The notes under the pieces: generated by a model | What the model was told of the DNA's origin: nothing | What the model saw: the letters and a program-made list of their open reading frames with translations, nothing else | Database searches by the model: none | Shown: positions 33,990 to 42,587 of the stretch, piece by piece | Layout of the letters: the number at the start of each line of letters is the position of its first letter | How positions within the stretch are numbered: the stretch's first letter is position 1 | Origin: Prevotella sp. oral taxon 376 | GTDB taxonomy: Bacteria > Bacteroidota > Bacteroidia > Bacteroidales > Bacteroidaceae | NCBI RefSeq assembly: GCF_003043945.1 | Contig: NZ_PYXG01000001.1 | Location: 1,724,501 to 1,788,500 of the forward strand | Direction: 5' to 3' | Length of the DNA stretch: 64,000 nt | Program-made: the position numbers and the translations under genes

Positions 33990-34600
33990 AGATGATGAAA
34001 GCAATAAGATTATTCCTACTTACAATCGCATGTCTGCCCTTACTCTGCGGTTGTAGCGATGAGAATAATGGAGGGGAGCGTATAGCTATTTGTCCTTTTA
34101 ATCAATATGTAAGATTTGAGGATGACGAGGGCAGCAATCTGATAGAGAAGATGAAATTGGTAGAGCCTCCTGCATCCGGTCTGCGGTATGCAGATAATGA
34201 TATCATAAAAGTAAACTGCTATCGTGAGAGCGACCACAAACAGCAAGAATTTGTAAATTCGGATTGGCTCTGGCTTCCTACAGACAATTATTTATTTGAC
34301 AAATCCTACGGCGACACCTTGGGCGTTGTCATGCGCTTGATATGGTTTGACGATGACCTTTGGGATACCGACTTTGAGATAGAACCGAGGGAGGAGGTCT
34401 ATGTGGTAGAGCTGATCAGCCCGAAGATTTTCAAGGACGAGAAGCCGCACACCGTAAAATGGTTCACCCATATTTACGGGAGGGCACGCTACGAGGCTTA
34501 TCGCTGCGAGATAGACGGTAGGCCTTTCATCCCTAAAAACGCGGACTCCAGGTTAGGCTGGCACCATATTTATGCCGCCCTGAAATTCAAGGTGGAGTAA
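33986..34600 (+). CDS. Lipoprotein coupled to the C10 peptidase, candidate inhibitor
   Basis: A 204-residue lipoprotein: signal MKAIRLFLLTIACLPLLCGC with lipobox Cys near residue 23, then an acidic mature part rich in Trp, Asp and Tyr. No family is recognised. Its ATG overlaps the peptidase TGA (ATGA), so the pair are translated together. C10 peptidases in Streptococcus (spi) and Bacteroides fragilis (bfi genes) are often encoded beside a small inhibitor; by position this is a candidate for such a partner, but no sequence similarity to the Spi prodomain is evident. Confidence 0.7.
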   Translation: MKMMKAIRLFLLTIACLPLLCGCSDENNGGERIAICPFNQYVRFEDDEGSNLIEKMKLVEPPASGLRYADNDIIKVNCYRESDHKQQEFVNSDWLWLPTDNYLFDKSYGDTLGVVMRLIWFDDDLWDTDFEIEPREEVYVVELISPKIFKDEKPHTVKWFTHIYGRARYEAYRCEIDGRPFIPKNADSRLGWHHIYAALKFKVE

Positions 34601-34636
34601 ACTCGGGGCGGGAGTTTCCCGTCCGTGAAATAGAAT

Positions 34637-34686
34637 AAGCCCCACCGGCTCATCAGGAGAACGGGGAGCAGGAAGAAAGGGCTGCC
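34637..34686 (+). repeat. 50-bp direct repeat, right copy
   Basis: Matches 32529-32578 at about 45 of 50 positions, same orientation; its end forms the first half of the terminator at 34679-34704. Confidence 0.85.
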
Positions 34687-34704
34687 GCAAGAAAGCGGCA
34701 GCCC
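34679..34704. terminator. Bidirectional terminator between convergent genes
   Basis: A perfect 10-bp stem GGGCTGCCGC/GCGGCAGCCC with a 6-base loop, followed by TTTGATATCTTT on the plus strand and TTTCTTCC on the minus strand. Lies between the plus-strand lipoprotein and the minus-strand coiled-coil gene. Confidence 0.85.
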
Positions 34705-34728
34705 TTTGATATCTTTCAGCCTTGTGGC

Positions 34729-35574
34729 CTACTTGACGAGGATCACGAGATACTTGCTCGTTGACCAGAATATCTGCGGGTTGTTGATGCGCAGGACATA
34801 CTGGTTATTCGCGTCGCGGCTGAGCGTGTAGCTGCTTGAGGGGTGCATGGTGAGCACCCGGGCCGACTTGGAGTAGAGCTTGATTTCCTTGTCTACGCGG
34901 ATATCTACCTTGGTGAAGTAGTTCTTGTTGAAGTTAGATTCCAGAATCTTTCCGTTTACGAGAATATGCTGGTCTTTCAGTTCTTTCTTCGTACCGAAGA
35001 CGAACCATGCAGTGTTGAGTTGCTTGTCTTGATCACTGATGGTCTGGCTCTTCTGCTCCGACTCGGTCTTCAGGTTGGAGACATTGCTGTTGAGGTTGTT
35101 CACCGTCTCGTCCAGTTCGGCAATGTGTATGTCCTTGGAGTCGAGCTCGGTGCGCAGCTGCTGGAGCTGCTGGTTTTTCTCGTCGAGTTGCTGCGTGAGG
35201 TTCTCAATTGTCTTTTTCAGCTCTCCACCGTTGAAGCGGCTGTCGCGCAGCTGCTGCTGCAGCTTCTTGATGAGCTCACGGTTGCGCTGCATGGTGTTGG
35301 AGATAAACTGAATGTTCTCTTTGATCTGCTGTTTCTTGTTGGTACCCTCACCGTCCTTGACGATGCTTACCCGATTTTCGGCCTCGTTGATCTGGCGGAA
35401 TCCTTCAGTGATTTCGTTCAAAGTCCCCATCATGTCGTTAATCTCATTGTCTCTCTGAGCAATGACCTGCTGGAGAGAGTCATTTGCTGGGTCGATGGAA
35501 GTACTGGCTTTCCTCTGTGTACAGCCTGTGAGCACAAGCGTTATCAGGCATACGAAATAGATAACTTTCTTCAT
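34729..35574 (-). CDS. Coiled-coil lipoprotein, unknown function
   Basis: A 281-residue lipoprotein from ATG 35574 (MKKVIYFVCLITLVLTGC, lipobox Cys at 18); the longer frame overlaps rsmI and is rejected. Residues about 30-170 form a long coiled coil rich in Gln, Leu and Asn (heptads around RELIKKLQQQLRD and LTQQLDEKNQQLQQL). Residues 180-281 form a compact beta-rich domain (AWFVFGTKKELKDQHIL..., KILESNFNKNYFTKVDIR). It resembles Bacteroidota cell-envelope proteins of unknown role. It follows rsmI by 4 bp and is probably co-transcribed. Confidence 0.8.
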   Translation of the reverse strand: MKKVIYFVCLITLVLTGCTQRKASTSIDPANDSLQQVIAQRDNEINDMMGTLNEITEGFRQINEAENRVSIVKDGEGTNKKQQIKENIQFISNTMQRNRELIKKLQQQLRDSRFNGGELKKTIENLTQQLDEKNQQLQQLRTELDSKDIHIAELDETVNNLNSNVSNLKTESEQKSQTISDQDKQLNTAWFVFGTKKELKDQHILVNGKILESNFNKNYFTKVDIRVDKEIKLYSKSARVLTMHPSSSYTLSRDANNQYVLRINNPQIFWSTSKYLVILVK

Positions 35575-35578
35575 TTGA

Positions 35579-36277
35579 TTATTCCTTTTTAAGTTTGTTG
35601 TCTTTATTATTCTTTCCCGCAAGAACGATAACGATTTCGCCTCGTGGAGCTGTTTCCGTGAAGTGCTGGATGACTTCTTCCAGCGTACCACGAATATGCT
35701 CTTCGTGCACTTTTGATATCTCGCGGGCCACACTCACCTGACGGTCGCTGCCGAAATGTTCGGAAAACTGCTGTAAAGTCTTGAGCAACCTATAAGGCGA
35801 TTCATAGAATACCATCGTGCGCGTCTCGTTCTTGAGTGATTCCAGATGGGTCTGGCGTCCCTTTTTCTGGGGCAGGAAGCCCTCAAAGCAGAACCTGTCG
35901 CAAGGCAGGCCCGACGATACGATGGCGGGAATACATGCGGTGGCACCAGGCAGGGCTTGAACCGTGACGCCCTCTCTTGCGGCCTCTCGGGCAAGAAGGA
36001 ATCCCGGATCGCTGATGCCTGGTGTGCCGGCATCACTGATGAGAGCAATGGTCTGGCCGGCTTTCAGTCGCTCTACAATACCGGCTGCGGTGCCATGCTC
36101 GTTGAACTTATGGTGCGACATGAGGTGATTCTGAATGTCGAAGTGCTTGAGCAGAATGCCCGATGTGCGGGTGTCTTCAGCCAAAACGAGATCGGCTTCT
36201 TTCAGGATGCGGATGGCGCGGAGCGTCATGTCCTCCATATTTCCTACCGGGGTAGGTATAATATATAATGTGCCCAT
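35579..36277 (-). CDS. rsmI: 16S rRNA C1402 2'-O-methyltransferase RsmI
   Basis: A 232-residue tetrapyrrole-methylase-fold enzyme: LYIIPTPVGNMEDMTLRAI at the N-terminus, AEDTRTSGILLKHF near 33, SDAGTPGISDPGFLL near 79 and PGATACIPAIVSSGLP near 107 are diagnostic. It methylates the ribose of C1402 in 16S rRNA. The extra C-terminal HTH seen in some homologues is absent, giving a short form usual in Bacteroidota. Confidence 0.95.
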   Translation of the reverse strand: MGTLYIIPTPVGNMEDMTLRAIRILKEADLVLAEDTRTSGILLKHFDIQNHLMSHHKFNEHGTAAGIVERLKAGQTIALISDAGTPGISDPGFLLAREAAREGVTVQALPGATACIPAIVSSGLPCDRFCFEGFLPQKKGRQTHLESLKNETRTMVFYESPYRLLKTLQQFSEHFGSDRQVSVAREISKVHEEHIRGTLEEVIQHFTETAPRGEIVIVLAGKNNKDNKLKKE

Positions 36278-36285
36278 ATTTGATA

Positions 36286-36316
36286 CAAATATAGTTATTT
36301 AATCTTCATAAACAAA
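36286..36316 (-). promoter_or_regulatory. rsmI promoter
   Basis: Minus strand TTTG (36316-36313), 19 bp, TATATTTG (36293-36286), only 8 bp before the ATG at 36277. Confidence 0.65.
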
Positions 36317-36331
36317 AAAAGCGCTCATTTC

Positions 36332-36363
36332 TTTGCAATTTTTAAAACGCTTTTGTAAATTTG
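36332..36363 (+). promoter_or_regulatory. tdk promoter
   Basis: TTTG at 36332-36335, 20 bp, TAAATTTG at 36356-36363, ending 7 bp before the ATG at 36371; transcript leader is expected to be almost absent. Confidence 0.7.
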
Positions 36364-36370
36364 TACCGTA

Positions 36371-36988
36371 ATGATGGAGAATCTCATCGGGGAAACACAC
36401 CGCCCCGGAAGAATAGAAGTGGTGTGCGGGTCAATGTTTTCCGGCAAGACCGAGGAACTGATTCGGCGCATGAAGCGGGCAAAGTTTGCCCGCCAGCGTG
36501 TTGAGATATTCAAACCTTCGATTGATAAGCGATATTCCGACGAGGATGTGGTCAGCCACGATAAGAATATCATCCCTTGTACGCCCGTCGACTCATCGGC
36601 AACGATCTTGCTGCTTTCTTCAGATATGGAGGTGGTGGGCATTGATGAGGCGCAGTTTTTGGACGAGGGACTTGTGGATGTTTGTAACCAGTTGGCTAAT
36701 AAGGGAGTGCGTGTGATTGTAGCGGGCCTTGACATGGATTTTAAAGGCGTTCCCTTCGGGCCGATGCCGGCATTATGCGCCATAGCCGACGAGGTTACAA
36801 AGGTGCATGCCATCTGCGTCCGCTGTGGCGCCTTGGCCTATGCGAGCCACCGTCTGGTGAAAAACGACAAGCAAGTGATGCTTGGTGAGAAGACTGAATA
36901 TGAGCCGCTGTGCCGTGAATGTTATCAAAAAGCTGTAGGGAAAGAAAAATGTGAGGAAGATGCAGGAACCGCAGAAAATAACGCTTGA
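36371..36988 (+). CDS. tdk: Thymidine kinase
   Basis: A 205-residue type II thymidine kinase: the P-loop [14 protein letters not shown] near 20-33, [13 protein letters not shown] near 88-100 with the catalytic Glu, the [13 protein letters not shown] segment near 117-129, and a zinc-ribbon with CVRCG near 148 and CRECY near 184. It phosphorylates thymidine in the salvage pathway. A second ATG directly follows the first, so the start may be 36371 or 36374. It overlaps the next gene by 38 bp. Confidence 0.95.
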   Translation: MMENLIGETHRPGRIEVVCGSMFSGKTEELIRRMKRAKFARQRVEIFKPSIDKRYSDEDVVSHDKNIIPCTPVDSSATILLLSSDMEVVGIDEAQFLDEGLVDVCNQLANKGVRVIVAGLDMDFKGVPFGPMPALCAIADEVTKVHAICVRCGALAYASHRLVKNDKQVMLGEKTEYEPLCRECYQKAVGKEKCEEDAGTAENNA

Positions 36989-38072
36989 CAAGCTCGTCAG
37001 ATGGGTGGGGATCATCCTTCTGGTCTGTACCATACTTTATTTTGTAAACTATCTGAGCGCGGTATTGCTCCCATTTTTTATCGCATGGCTCTTTGCCTAT
37101 CTGCTTTATCCTGTCGTGAAGTTCGTAGAGAATAAGATGCATGTCAGGATTCGTGCATTATCCATTTTCATCACGATGGTGTTCGTTGTGTCGGTTATCG
37201 GTCTGCTGACATACTTCATCGTTCCTCCTATGATCGAGCAGTTTCAGAAATTAGGACAGCTGATTTCGCAGTGGGTGCATAATACTACTCATACCAATGA
37301 TCTCTCGGCATACATTTCGGACTGGATTGGAAAAAACCAGGAAGCAATAGAGAGATTCTTCAGGAGCAAGGACTTTACCGATGCCGTGAAGATGACCATG
37401 CCCAGGCTTTTTGATTTTCTCGGGCAGACGGCCAGTATTGTCATCAGCATCGTGGCATCCATGATCACCTTGCTGTATATGTTCTTTATTCTTCTGGACT
37501 ACGAAGAGCTTACGAACAATTGGATTCGAATCTTTCCGAAAAAGGTCCGCCCGTTCTGGTCAGGTTTGATGAAGGATGTGGAACGCGAGCTGAATAATTA
37601 TATCCGTGGTCAGGGGATGGTAGCCTTCTGTATGGGCGTGATGTTCTGCATCGGCTTCACCATTATGGATTTTCCGATGGCAATCGGTCTGGGAATTATG
37701 ATAGGAATCATGGACCTTGTACCTTATCTACACACCTTCGCATTGATTCCAACGGCATTCCTTGCCATGCTCAAGTCTGCAGAGACCGGACAGAACTTCT
37801 GGCTGGTATTCGGATTGGCAGTAGGGCTGTTCGTCGTCGTACAGATTATCACCGATATGATCGTTACTCCGAAGATTATGGGAAAAGCAATGGGACTGAA
37901 CCCGGCGATACTCCTGCTCTCGCTTTCCGTGTGGGGATCGTTGTTGGGCTTCATCGGACTGATTATCGCCCTGCCTCTTACCACCTTGATTATCGCTTAT
38001 TGGCAACGGTATGTTACAAAGGAACGGGAAAAACCGCAGATAAAACAAAAAGAACAAAAAACAGTAGAATAA
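36951..38072 (+). CDS. AI-2E transporter family (PerM) membrane protein
   Basis: A 373-residue membrane protein with about eight hydrophobic helices: two near residues 17-55, one near 67-90, a large soluble loop (95-150), and the C-terminal cluster with [16 protein letters not shown] near 248 and a [30 protein letters not shown] segment near 318-347, typical of the AI-2E/PerM/UPF0118 family. Transport substrate unknown; some members act as sodium/proton antiporters. The start overlaps tdk by 38 bp; a Met at residue 1 (MRKMQEPQK) or 4 are both possible. Confidence 0.85.
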   Translation: MRKMQEPQKITLDKLVRWVGIILLVCTILYFVNYLSAVLLPFFIAWLFAYLLYPVVKFVENKMHVRIRALSIFITMVFVVSVIGLLTYFIVPPMIEQFQKLGQLISQWVHNTTHTNDLSAYISDWIGKNQEAIERFFRSKDFTDAVKMTMPRLFDFLGQTASIVISIVASMITLLYMFFILLDYEELTNNWIRIFPKKVRPFWSGLMKDVERELNNYIRGQGMVAFCMGVMFCIGFTIMDFPMAIGLGIMIGIMDLVPYLHTFALIPTAFLAMLKSAETGQNFWLVFGLAVGLFVVVQIITDMIVTPKIMGKAMGLNPAILLLSLSVWGSLLGFIGLIIALPLTTLIIAYWQRYVTKEREKPQIKQKEQKTVE

Positions 38073-38073
38073 T

Positions 38074-38105
38074 TTGGCTGTTTGGAAAAAACATACTACC
38101 TTTGC
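38074..38105 (+). promoter_or_regulatory. tRNA-Lys promoter
   Basis: TTTG at 38074-38077, 20 bp, TACCTTTG at 38098-38105, 28 bp before the mature tRNA 5' end. Confidence 0.65.
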
Positions 38106-38133
38106 ACTCGCTTTCGCAAGAAAGATGGAGACA

Positions 38134-38206
38134 GACTCGCTAGCTCAGCAGGTAGAGCATCACACTTTTAATGTGGGGGTCATGGGTTCGAGCCCCATGC
38201 GAGTCA
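38134..38206 (+). tRNA. tRNA-Lys (TTT)
   Basis: Acceptor stem GACTCGC/GCGAGTC, D-arm GCTCAGCAGGTAGAGC, anticodon stem CACA/TGTG with loop CTTTTAA (anticodon TTT), T-arm CATGG-GTTCGAG-CCCATG region, discriminator A. CCA is not encoded. Confidence 0.95.
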
Positions 38207-38220
38207 CAAAGTAGCAAAAT

Positions 38221-38254
38221 AGGGAATTTCATTACTGAAATTCCCTATTCTCTT
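38221..38254 (+). terminator. Terminator after tRNA-Lys
   Basis: Stem AGGGAATTTC/GAAATTCCCT with a 6-base loop followed by ATTCTCTT. Confidence 0.8.
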
Positions 38255-38373
38255 ATTGCGAAAAGGTTAGCGTTAAGGGGCGAGACGATTCGCCTTGACG
38301 AGCGTAAATATAAATTAAGATGTAGCGAATCTGTTGTTATAGTATGGTATAGGCTGTATTTACAATTCTACCT

Positions 38374-38660
38374 TTAATATATGGGAAGACTCTTTGCTGA
38401 GTTGAAAATCACACTCGTCTTTTTGTTCTGTACAATGCTAATCGGATCATTATATACAAAATCAACCTCATCACATTTCATATCTCTTCCTGCATAATAG
38501 ACTTTCAGATGATAATTGTCCGGCAGCGGGTGGCTCATCTTGATTTTGACATCATAATTGCAGATGCAGGAAGTCCAATCCTTGAAGTCGCTATTATGAG
38601 ATACGATAAGGGTGATTTGATTCCCTTGATTAGTTACATTCACAAACCTCTTGTCTATTT
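38374..38660 (-). pseudogene. Truncated tandem paralogue of the 38672-39202 lipoprotein
   Basis: The readable frame (FVNVTNQGNQITLIVSHN..., CICNYDVKIKMS, NYHLKVYYAG, SIVQNKKTSVIF) aligns throughout with the C-terminal half of the neighbouring lipoprotein (FVNVTNQDHQVILIVYQN..., CICNFDVNFKMS, NYHLKVYYAK, VLVQNQKVSVTF). The homology begins before the only start-like codon (a GTG at 38643) and is cut by an in-frame TAA just upstream, so the N-terminal half including the signal peptide is gone. It is a decayed tandem duplicate. Confidence 0.75.
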
Positions 38661-38671
38661 AAAAACAATCT

Positions 38672-39202
38672 CTACATTTCAGGCAAAATCATTTTAGATT
38701 TGAATGTTACGCTCACTTTCTGATTCTGCACAAGAACGACCTGACCATCATATGCAATATTGGACTCGTCATATTCCATATTGGTTTTAGCGTAGTACAC
38801 TTTCAAGTGGTAATTTCCAGGAACTAATTTGCTCATCTTGAAATTAACATCAAAGTTGCAGATACAGTCCGCTAACGATTCAGGAGGATTTTGATACACA
38901 ATAAGAATAACTTGATGATCTTGATTGGTTACATTCACAAAAATGTTTCTTGCGGCACAGTTGGCTTTCACATCTTCCAGTACACATTGGGCTATCCCAT
39001 CCGTTTTCAACTCAATGTTAAGAGTTGCAGGGCTGGCATAATCTTTCATATAGAAATCATTATGTGTCTCAGTTTGGGAGAAAGATGCCTTACAAGTAGA
39101 ATTTGAAACTTCATAAACTTTTAATCCGCCAAGGACCACATTCTCAGAAGAACATGCCGATAGCCCTATGAGGCATATCAGACTATAAGATACCTTTTTC
39201 AT
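38672..39202 (-). CDS. Small lipoprotein, unknown function
   Basis: A 176-residue lipoprotein: MKKVSYSLICLIGLSACSSE with the lipobox Cys at 17. The mature part seems all-beta, with six Cys in total, and a C-terminal PGNYHLKVYYAK...VVLVQNQKVSVTF pattern that suggests an immunoglobulin-like or carbohydrate-binding fold. No family is recognised. It is the last intact gene of the minus-strand operon headed by the radical SAM gene, 44 bp after the binding protein. Confidence 0.65.
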   Translation of the reverse strand: MKKVSYSLICLIGLSACSSENVVLGGLKVYEVSNSTCKASFSQTETHNDFYMKDYASPATLNIELKTDGIAQCVLEDVKANCAARNIFVNVTNQDHQVILIVYQNPPESLADCICNFDVNFKMSKLVPGNYHLKVYYAKTNMEYDESNIAYDGQVVLVQNQKVSVTFKSKMILPEM

Positions 39203-39246
39203 AATTAGATAGATTTGATATAAATATTTTACTTTGTTTTTTAGTA

Positions 39247-40263
39247 TTAAGAAGTTTTCATGTTCGTAGTAGAGGTTAAGGGCACATAACCACTTTCTTC
39301 TACGATGGACCTAGCTTCTTTCTGTGTGAGAAATTCAAAAAGCTTATAAGCATACGAGTCGCGTTTCGTATCAGCCCTAATGGCAGCAAAGATTTCAGAG
39401 ACATAAGGATAGGTCCCGTTGTTGATGCTCTTTTTGTTGGGAAGAACCCCTTCTATGCCAATTGCTTTGGCATAATCCTGACCACGTGTCATGATATTAT
39501 AGTAGTAAAAAGGTGTGTAAGCAATTCCGTTCACATCTTTGCGTATCTCATAGAATGGTCCGGCCATCGTTCCTGTTTCCATACCGGGTTTCCCTATTAT
39601 AGTAAGACCTTGCATGACCATGGTCTCCATTTTCTCCTGACTGCCGGAATTCGCATTCCTCACATATGGATTTATGGTTGCATCATTTCCCCCAACATCT
39701 TTCCAGTTTTCTATCCTGCCAGTATAAATATCTTGAATTTGCTTGATGGATAAGGAGTTGACAGGATTGTTTTTATTAATGATAAATATAAAGCCATCTT
39801 TACCGATGGGGCGGGTTATCAATTTAACATTCTTGCTGTCAGCATATTTTTGTTCATCTCTTGAAATATCTCGTGATGCAATAATAAGCTCCACCTTACC
39901 GTCAAGCAGGTTCATATACGACCCGTGTGTTGTACTGCAGTTAAGTTTACTTTTCAAAAGATCGCGTTGAGACTCTGTGAGAGAGGTTTTCCCCCAGTCA
40001 ATAGAAACATACCATACTTGCGTAACGGCCTGATCTTGCCACCATTGATACGGAAGTCCAAGAACCTTTGATGCCAGAATCACACTAAGAGGTTGTGTTG
40101 AGGTTGAACAGTCCAGTGCGGGAAAATCTGCCAAAGACATACTCGGAATGGATTTGCTTCCTGTATTCTCTTCATTGCAACTCATCGGTATAATACCCAT
40201 CACGGTTATCAGAAAAAGACAAAAAGCTATTTTTAAGAAAGTTGCTGATTTTAAATCTACCAT
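39247..40263 (-). CDS. PstS-like substrate-binding lipoprotein (orphan)
   Basis: A 338-residue protein from ATG 40263 (MVDLKSATFLKIAFCLFL...), with lipobox near residue 28 (GIIPMSC). The body matches the phosphate-binding/PBP-like family: ELIIASRDISRDEQKYADS near 125-143, the typical RPIGKDGFIFIINKNNPVNSL then IKQIQDIYTGRIENWKDVGG near 155-190, and RNANSGSQEKMETMVMQG near 200-217. PstS proteins bind phosphate for the PstCAB importer, but no permease or ATPase gene is nearby. A longer start at 40299 adds 12 residues and is less likely. It sits in the radical SAM operon, where the ligand could differ from phosphate. Confidence 0.8.
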   Translation of the reverse strand: MVDLKSATFLKIAFCLFLITVMGIIPMSCNEENTGSKSIPSMSLADFPALDCSTSTQPLSVILASKVLGLPYQWWQDQAVTQVWYVSIDWGKTSLTESQRDLLKSKLNCSTTHGSYMNLLDGKVELIIASRDISRDEQKYADSKNVKLITRPIGKDGFIFIINKNNPVNSLSIKQIQDIYTGRIENWKDVGGNDATINPYVRNANSGSQEKMETMVMQGLTIIGKPGMETGTMAGPFYEIRKDVNGIAYTPFYYYNIMTRGQDYAKAIGIEGVLPNKKSINNGTYPYVSEIFAAIRADTKRDSYAYKLFEFLTQKEARSIVEESGYVPLTSTTNMKTS

Positions 40264-40344
40264 AATCTCTCTTTTTAGTTCTGAATATATAACGGACAAG
40301 TTATTTTTTTTATTTCTTTCTTACTAAGAAAATACATGTACAAC

Positions 40345-41409
40345 CTAAATCTTGCTTATATCTGCTTCTATTTCACTTAAAAGTGAATAGGTTGACTTTA
40401 CACTTTCCAAGCCAAAAACATTTTCATTCTTACACCTGTTTTCAACCATGTCGGCAAATGTCTTAATCTCAGAGAAGAATCCCTGCGAGACGCTTTGATT
40501 ATTGCCCACTGTTGGAACAAAGCCGTTTCTTCCGTACAGATTGATGACAGCGGCATTGTTTCGAAAGACTTTCTCCCATGGAATCCCAAACATCGAAGAG
40601 TGTCTGGGAGAAAAATCAAGTTTCTCCATTCTGTCTAATATATACAACCCTTTGTCCGTACTAATACTTAACTGCTCCTGCGCGTCTTGCCAAGAATAGC
40701 CTGTTGAAAGTTCCAGCATACCTGTTACATCTTGGTGTTCCAACATAAGAAACAAGGTCTGTCCGCCATCTTTACTACTTATTGTATCTACCATCTTTAC
40801 CTTTGCTTTGCCAAAGAGAAACACAGCATAGTCGAGTGGATGGATAAACAAGTCAAGCAAAGCATTACCTTCCGGATACAGTCCTGTCAGATAACGATAA
40901 AGGTAATGCCGCTTACCATCATTCCTCAACCGTTTTTGCAGAATTTGGGTAGCAGGGGCAAAGCGTCTTTGCAATCCAACCATGATATGTTTTGAACCAT
41001 ATAGTTTAACGGTATCTACCAGTGATTTCAACTCATCTTCATCCTTACACGGTGGTTTCTCTATGAATAAGGATTTCCCTGCTTTGATGACCTCACTTGC
41101 TATTTGAAAATGTGAATGTGGATGGGCAGCCACAAAGACGCCTGAAACCATATCATCATTCAGAATATCTTGCAAAGAAGTGGTGCCCTTGACTCCTTTA
41201 TACTTTTGAGAAATCAACCTCGCCTTTTTCTCAGAAGTACAGCAAACATATTTCAGCGGTAACTGAAGGTACTGCATGACGGGCAGCAGATTGCTGACGC
41301 AATGATTGCCAAAACCTACAAGCGCGTATTGCCGGGTGTAGATATGGCCCAACTCTCTCATACTACGCATACTTTTATATCTGCCGATGATGTGTTCTAA
41401 ATATCCCAT
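40345..41409 (-). CDS. Gfo/Idh/MocA-type oxidoreductase
   Basis: A 354-residue NAD(P)-dependent oxidoreductase. The Rossmann start YALVGFGNHCVSNLLPV lies near residues 28-44, TSLQDILNDDMVSGVFVAAHPHSHFQIA near 77-104, and the family hallmark EKPPCKDEDE near 116 (EKP). The C-terminal half has the Gfo/Idh beta-sheet with the HPLDYAVFLFG segment. Enzymes of this family oxidise or epimerise sugars and nucleotide sugars. It follows the radical SAM gene by 9 bp, so the two are likely partners in modifying one substrate. Confidence 0.88.
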   Translation of the reverse strand: MGYLEHIIGRYKSMRSMRELGHIYTRQYALVGFGNHCVSNLLPVMQYLQLPLKYVCCTSEKKARLISQKYKGVKGTTSLQDILNDDMVSGVFVAAHPHSHFQIASEVIKAGKSLFIEKPPCKDEDELKSLVDTVKLYGSKHIMVGLQRRFAPATQILQKRLRNDGKRHYLYRYLTGLYPEGNALLDLFIHPLDYAVFLFGKAKVKMVDTISSKDGGQTLFLMLEHQDVTGMLELSTGYSWQDAQEQLSISTDKGLYILDRMEKLDFSPRHSSMFGIPWEKVFRNNAAVINLYGRNGFVPTVGNNQSVSQGFFSEIKTFADMVENRCKNENVFGLESVKSTYSLLSEIEADISKI

Positions 41410-41418
41410 ACTTTCTGC

Positions 41419-42486
41419 CTATGCGGTTATTTTCTTGAAATGCTTTTTATAAGTAATATTCCTGTTGTTTGTCCATTGATATTTCCCATAGAACAATTCA
41501 ATCATTCGTTTGGGCAGTATTCTTTCCAAGTTTCTCAACAGGATAATATCATATTTCCGATGGTAGTTAATCCAGCACTGATTACATTCCTTGGAATGCC
41601 GCCATTGAATTTTAGAGGTCTTTTGCGAGTTGAATATCTCATCAAGCGTGTTTTCATGTATATTTCCCAAAATTACATTTAAGTTTTGACACAAGGGAAC
41701 ATCGCCATTGGAGTGGATGACCAACTCACTGAAAATGCTATGACACCGAAGTTTCAATCTGCTATTCTTCCACTCGTCATACAGTGCGACAAAGTCAAAG
41801 TTTTCGTCCGTCTGGTGTATGGAAGACGGTATCCGGCTGATGAAATCCATATCATCGGCTTCCATCAAATCTTTTGTCGTGTCGAAAAATGATATCGTAC
41901 TATAAATGCCGATGCGCATGTCGATACCATATTTCTTGGCAATACCTATAACATGCCTCATATCTTCAAACGAATTCCAGGGGGAAAGGCAGAACATCAG
42001 GGAGACAGGCACCAGATCCTTGCATGCCTCTACTACTTCAATAATGTTGTCATACCCATCCCGTCCACGCATATAGCGATAAGTTTCCTTATTGCCGTCA
42101 AGCGAAATATACAAGTGCTTGGGATGATGGTTTTTCACGGATGATATGATCTTGTTCGCTGCAAGGCAATTAGACAGCAGTGTGTAGTTGGGATGATGCG
42201 TGTCAAACCATCCCAGTATCTTATCGGCTTCGGGATGCAGAATGAATTCTCCTCCTTCCAAGCCTATTATCGTGCGCTTTGTTACGCATTTGCTGTTCAT
42301 TATATTGATTATATCATCCAAACTTAAATTCACGATAGGTTTCTTCCATATGGAACAGTGCTTGCAACGAGACTGGCAGCTTGTCGTGGAATATATCATC
42401 AGAGAGGTGAGTTCCTTATGCTGTCTGCGTATCATATTGTTGACAAATACTATTCCATGATGGATATAGTCATAAATACTATACAT
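41419..42486 (-). CDS. Radical SAM/SPASM enzyme
   Basis: A 355-residue radical SAM protein. The cluster motif is CQSRCKHC near residues 38-45, followed by EGGEFILHPEADKIL near 78 and LYISLDGNKETYRYMRG near 124. The C-terminal SPASM region carries Cys in RCHSIFSE, PLCQNLN and KECNQCW near 245-305, for auxiliary iron-sulfur clusters. SPASM enzymes modify peptides, sugars or activate enzymes. There is no peptide precursor gene of obvious RiPP type next to it. It begins the operon with the oxidoreductase, binding protein and lipoprotein, 20 bp after a motif shared with the sigma-factor fusion. Confidence 0.9.
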   Translation of the reverse strand: MYSIYDYIHHGIVFVNNMIRRQHKELTSLMIYSTTSCQSRCKHCSIWKKPIVNLSLDDIINIMNSKCVTKRTIIGLEGGEFILHPEADKILGWFDTHHPNYTLLSNCLAANKIISSVKNHHPKHLYISLDGNKETYRYMRGRDGYDNIIEVVEACKDLVPVSLMFCLSPWNSFEDMRHVIGIAKKYGIDMRIGIYSTISFFDTTKDLMEADDMDFISRIPSSIHQTDENFDFVALYDEWKNSRLKLRCHSIFSELVIHSNGDVPLCQNLNVILGNIHENTLDEIFNSQKTSKIQWRHSKECNQCWINYHRKYDIILLRNLERILPKRMIELFYGKYQWTNNRNITYKKHFKKITA

Positions 42487-42506
42487 TCTTTCTTTTTGGC
42501 TTTGTC

Positions 42507-42545
42507 TTTTATAGAAAAGAGCGGAAACCGGTAAAAAGACTGCAC
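42507..42545 (-). promoter_or_regulatory. Shared motif upstream of the radical SAM operon
   Basis: On the minus strand: GTGCAGTCTTTT, 8 bases, TCC[G]CTC then TTTT and ending ATAAAA, 20 bp before the start codon. The same elements at identical spacing occur at 44313-44351 upstream of the sigma/barrel fusion. Probable target of the sigma factor. Confidence 0.6.
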
Positions 42546-42587
42546 CGTAATTTATGACTTTTATCCTATATGCTCATTTTTCATTAC

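Noticed and set aside
38672..42486. RiPP biosynthesis cluster around the radical SAM/SPASM enzyme
   Set aside because: No short precursor peptide, peptidase or exporter beside it; the partner genes are an oxidoreductase and lipoproteins.
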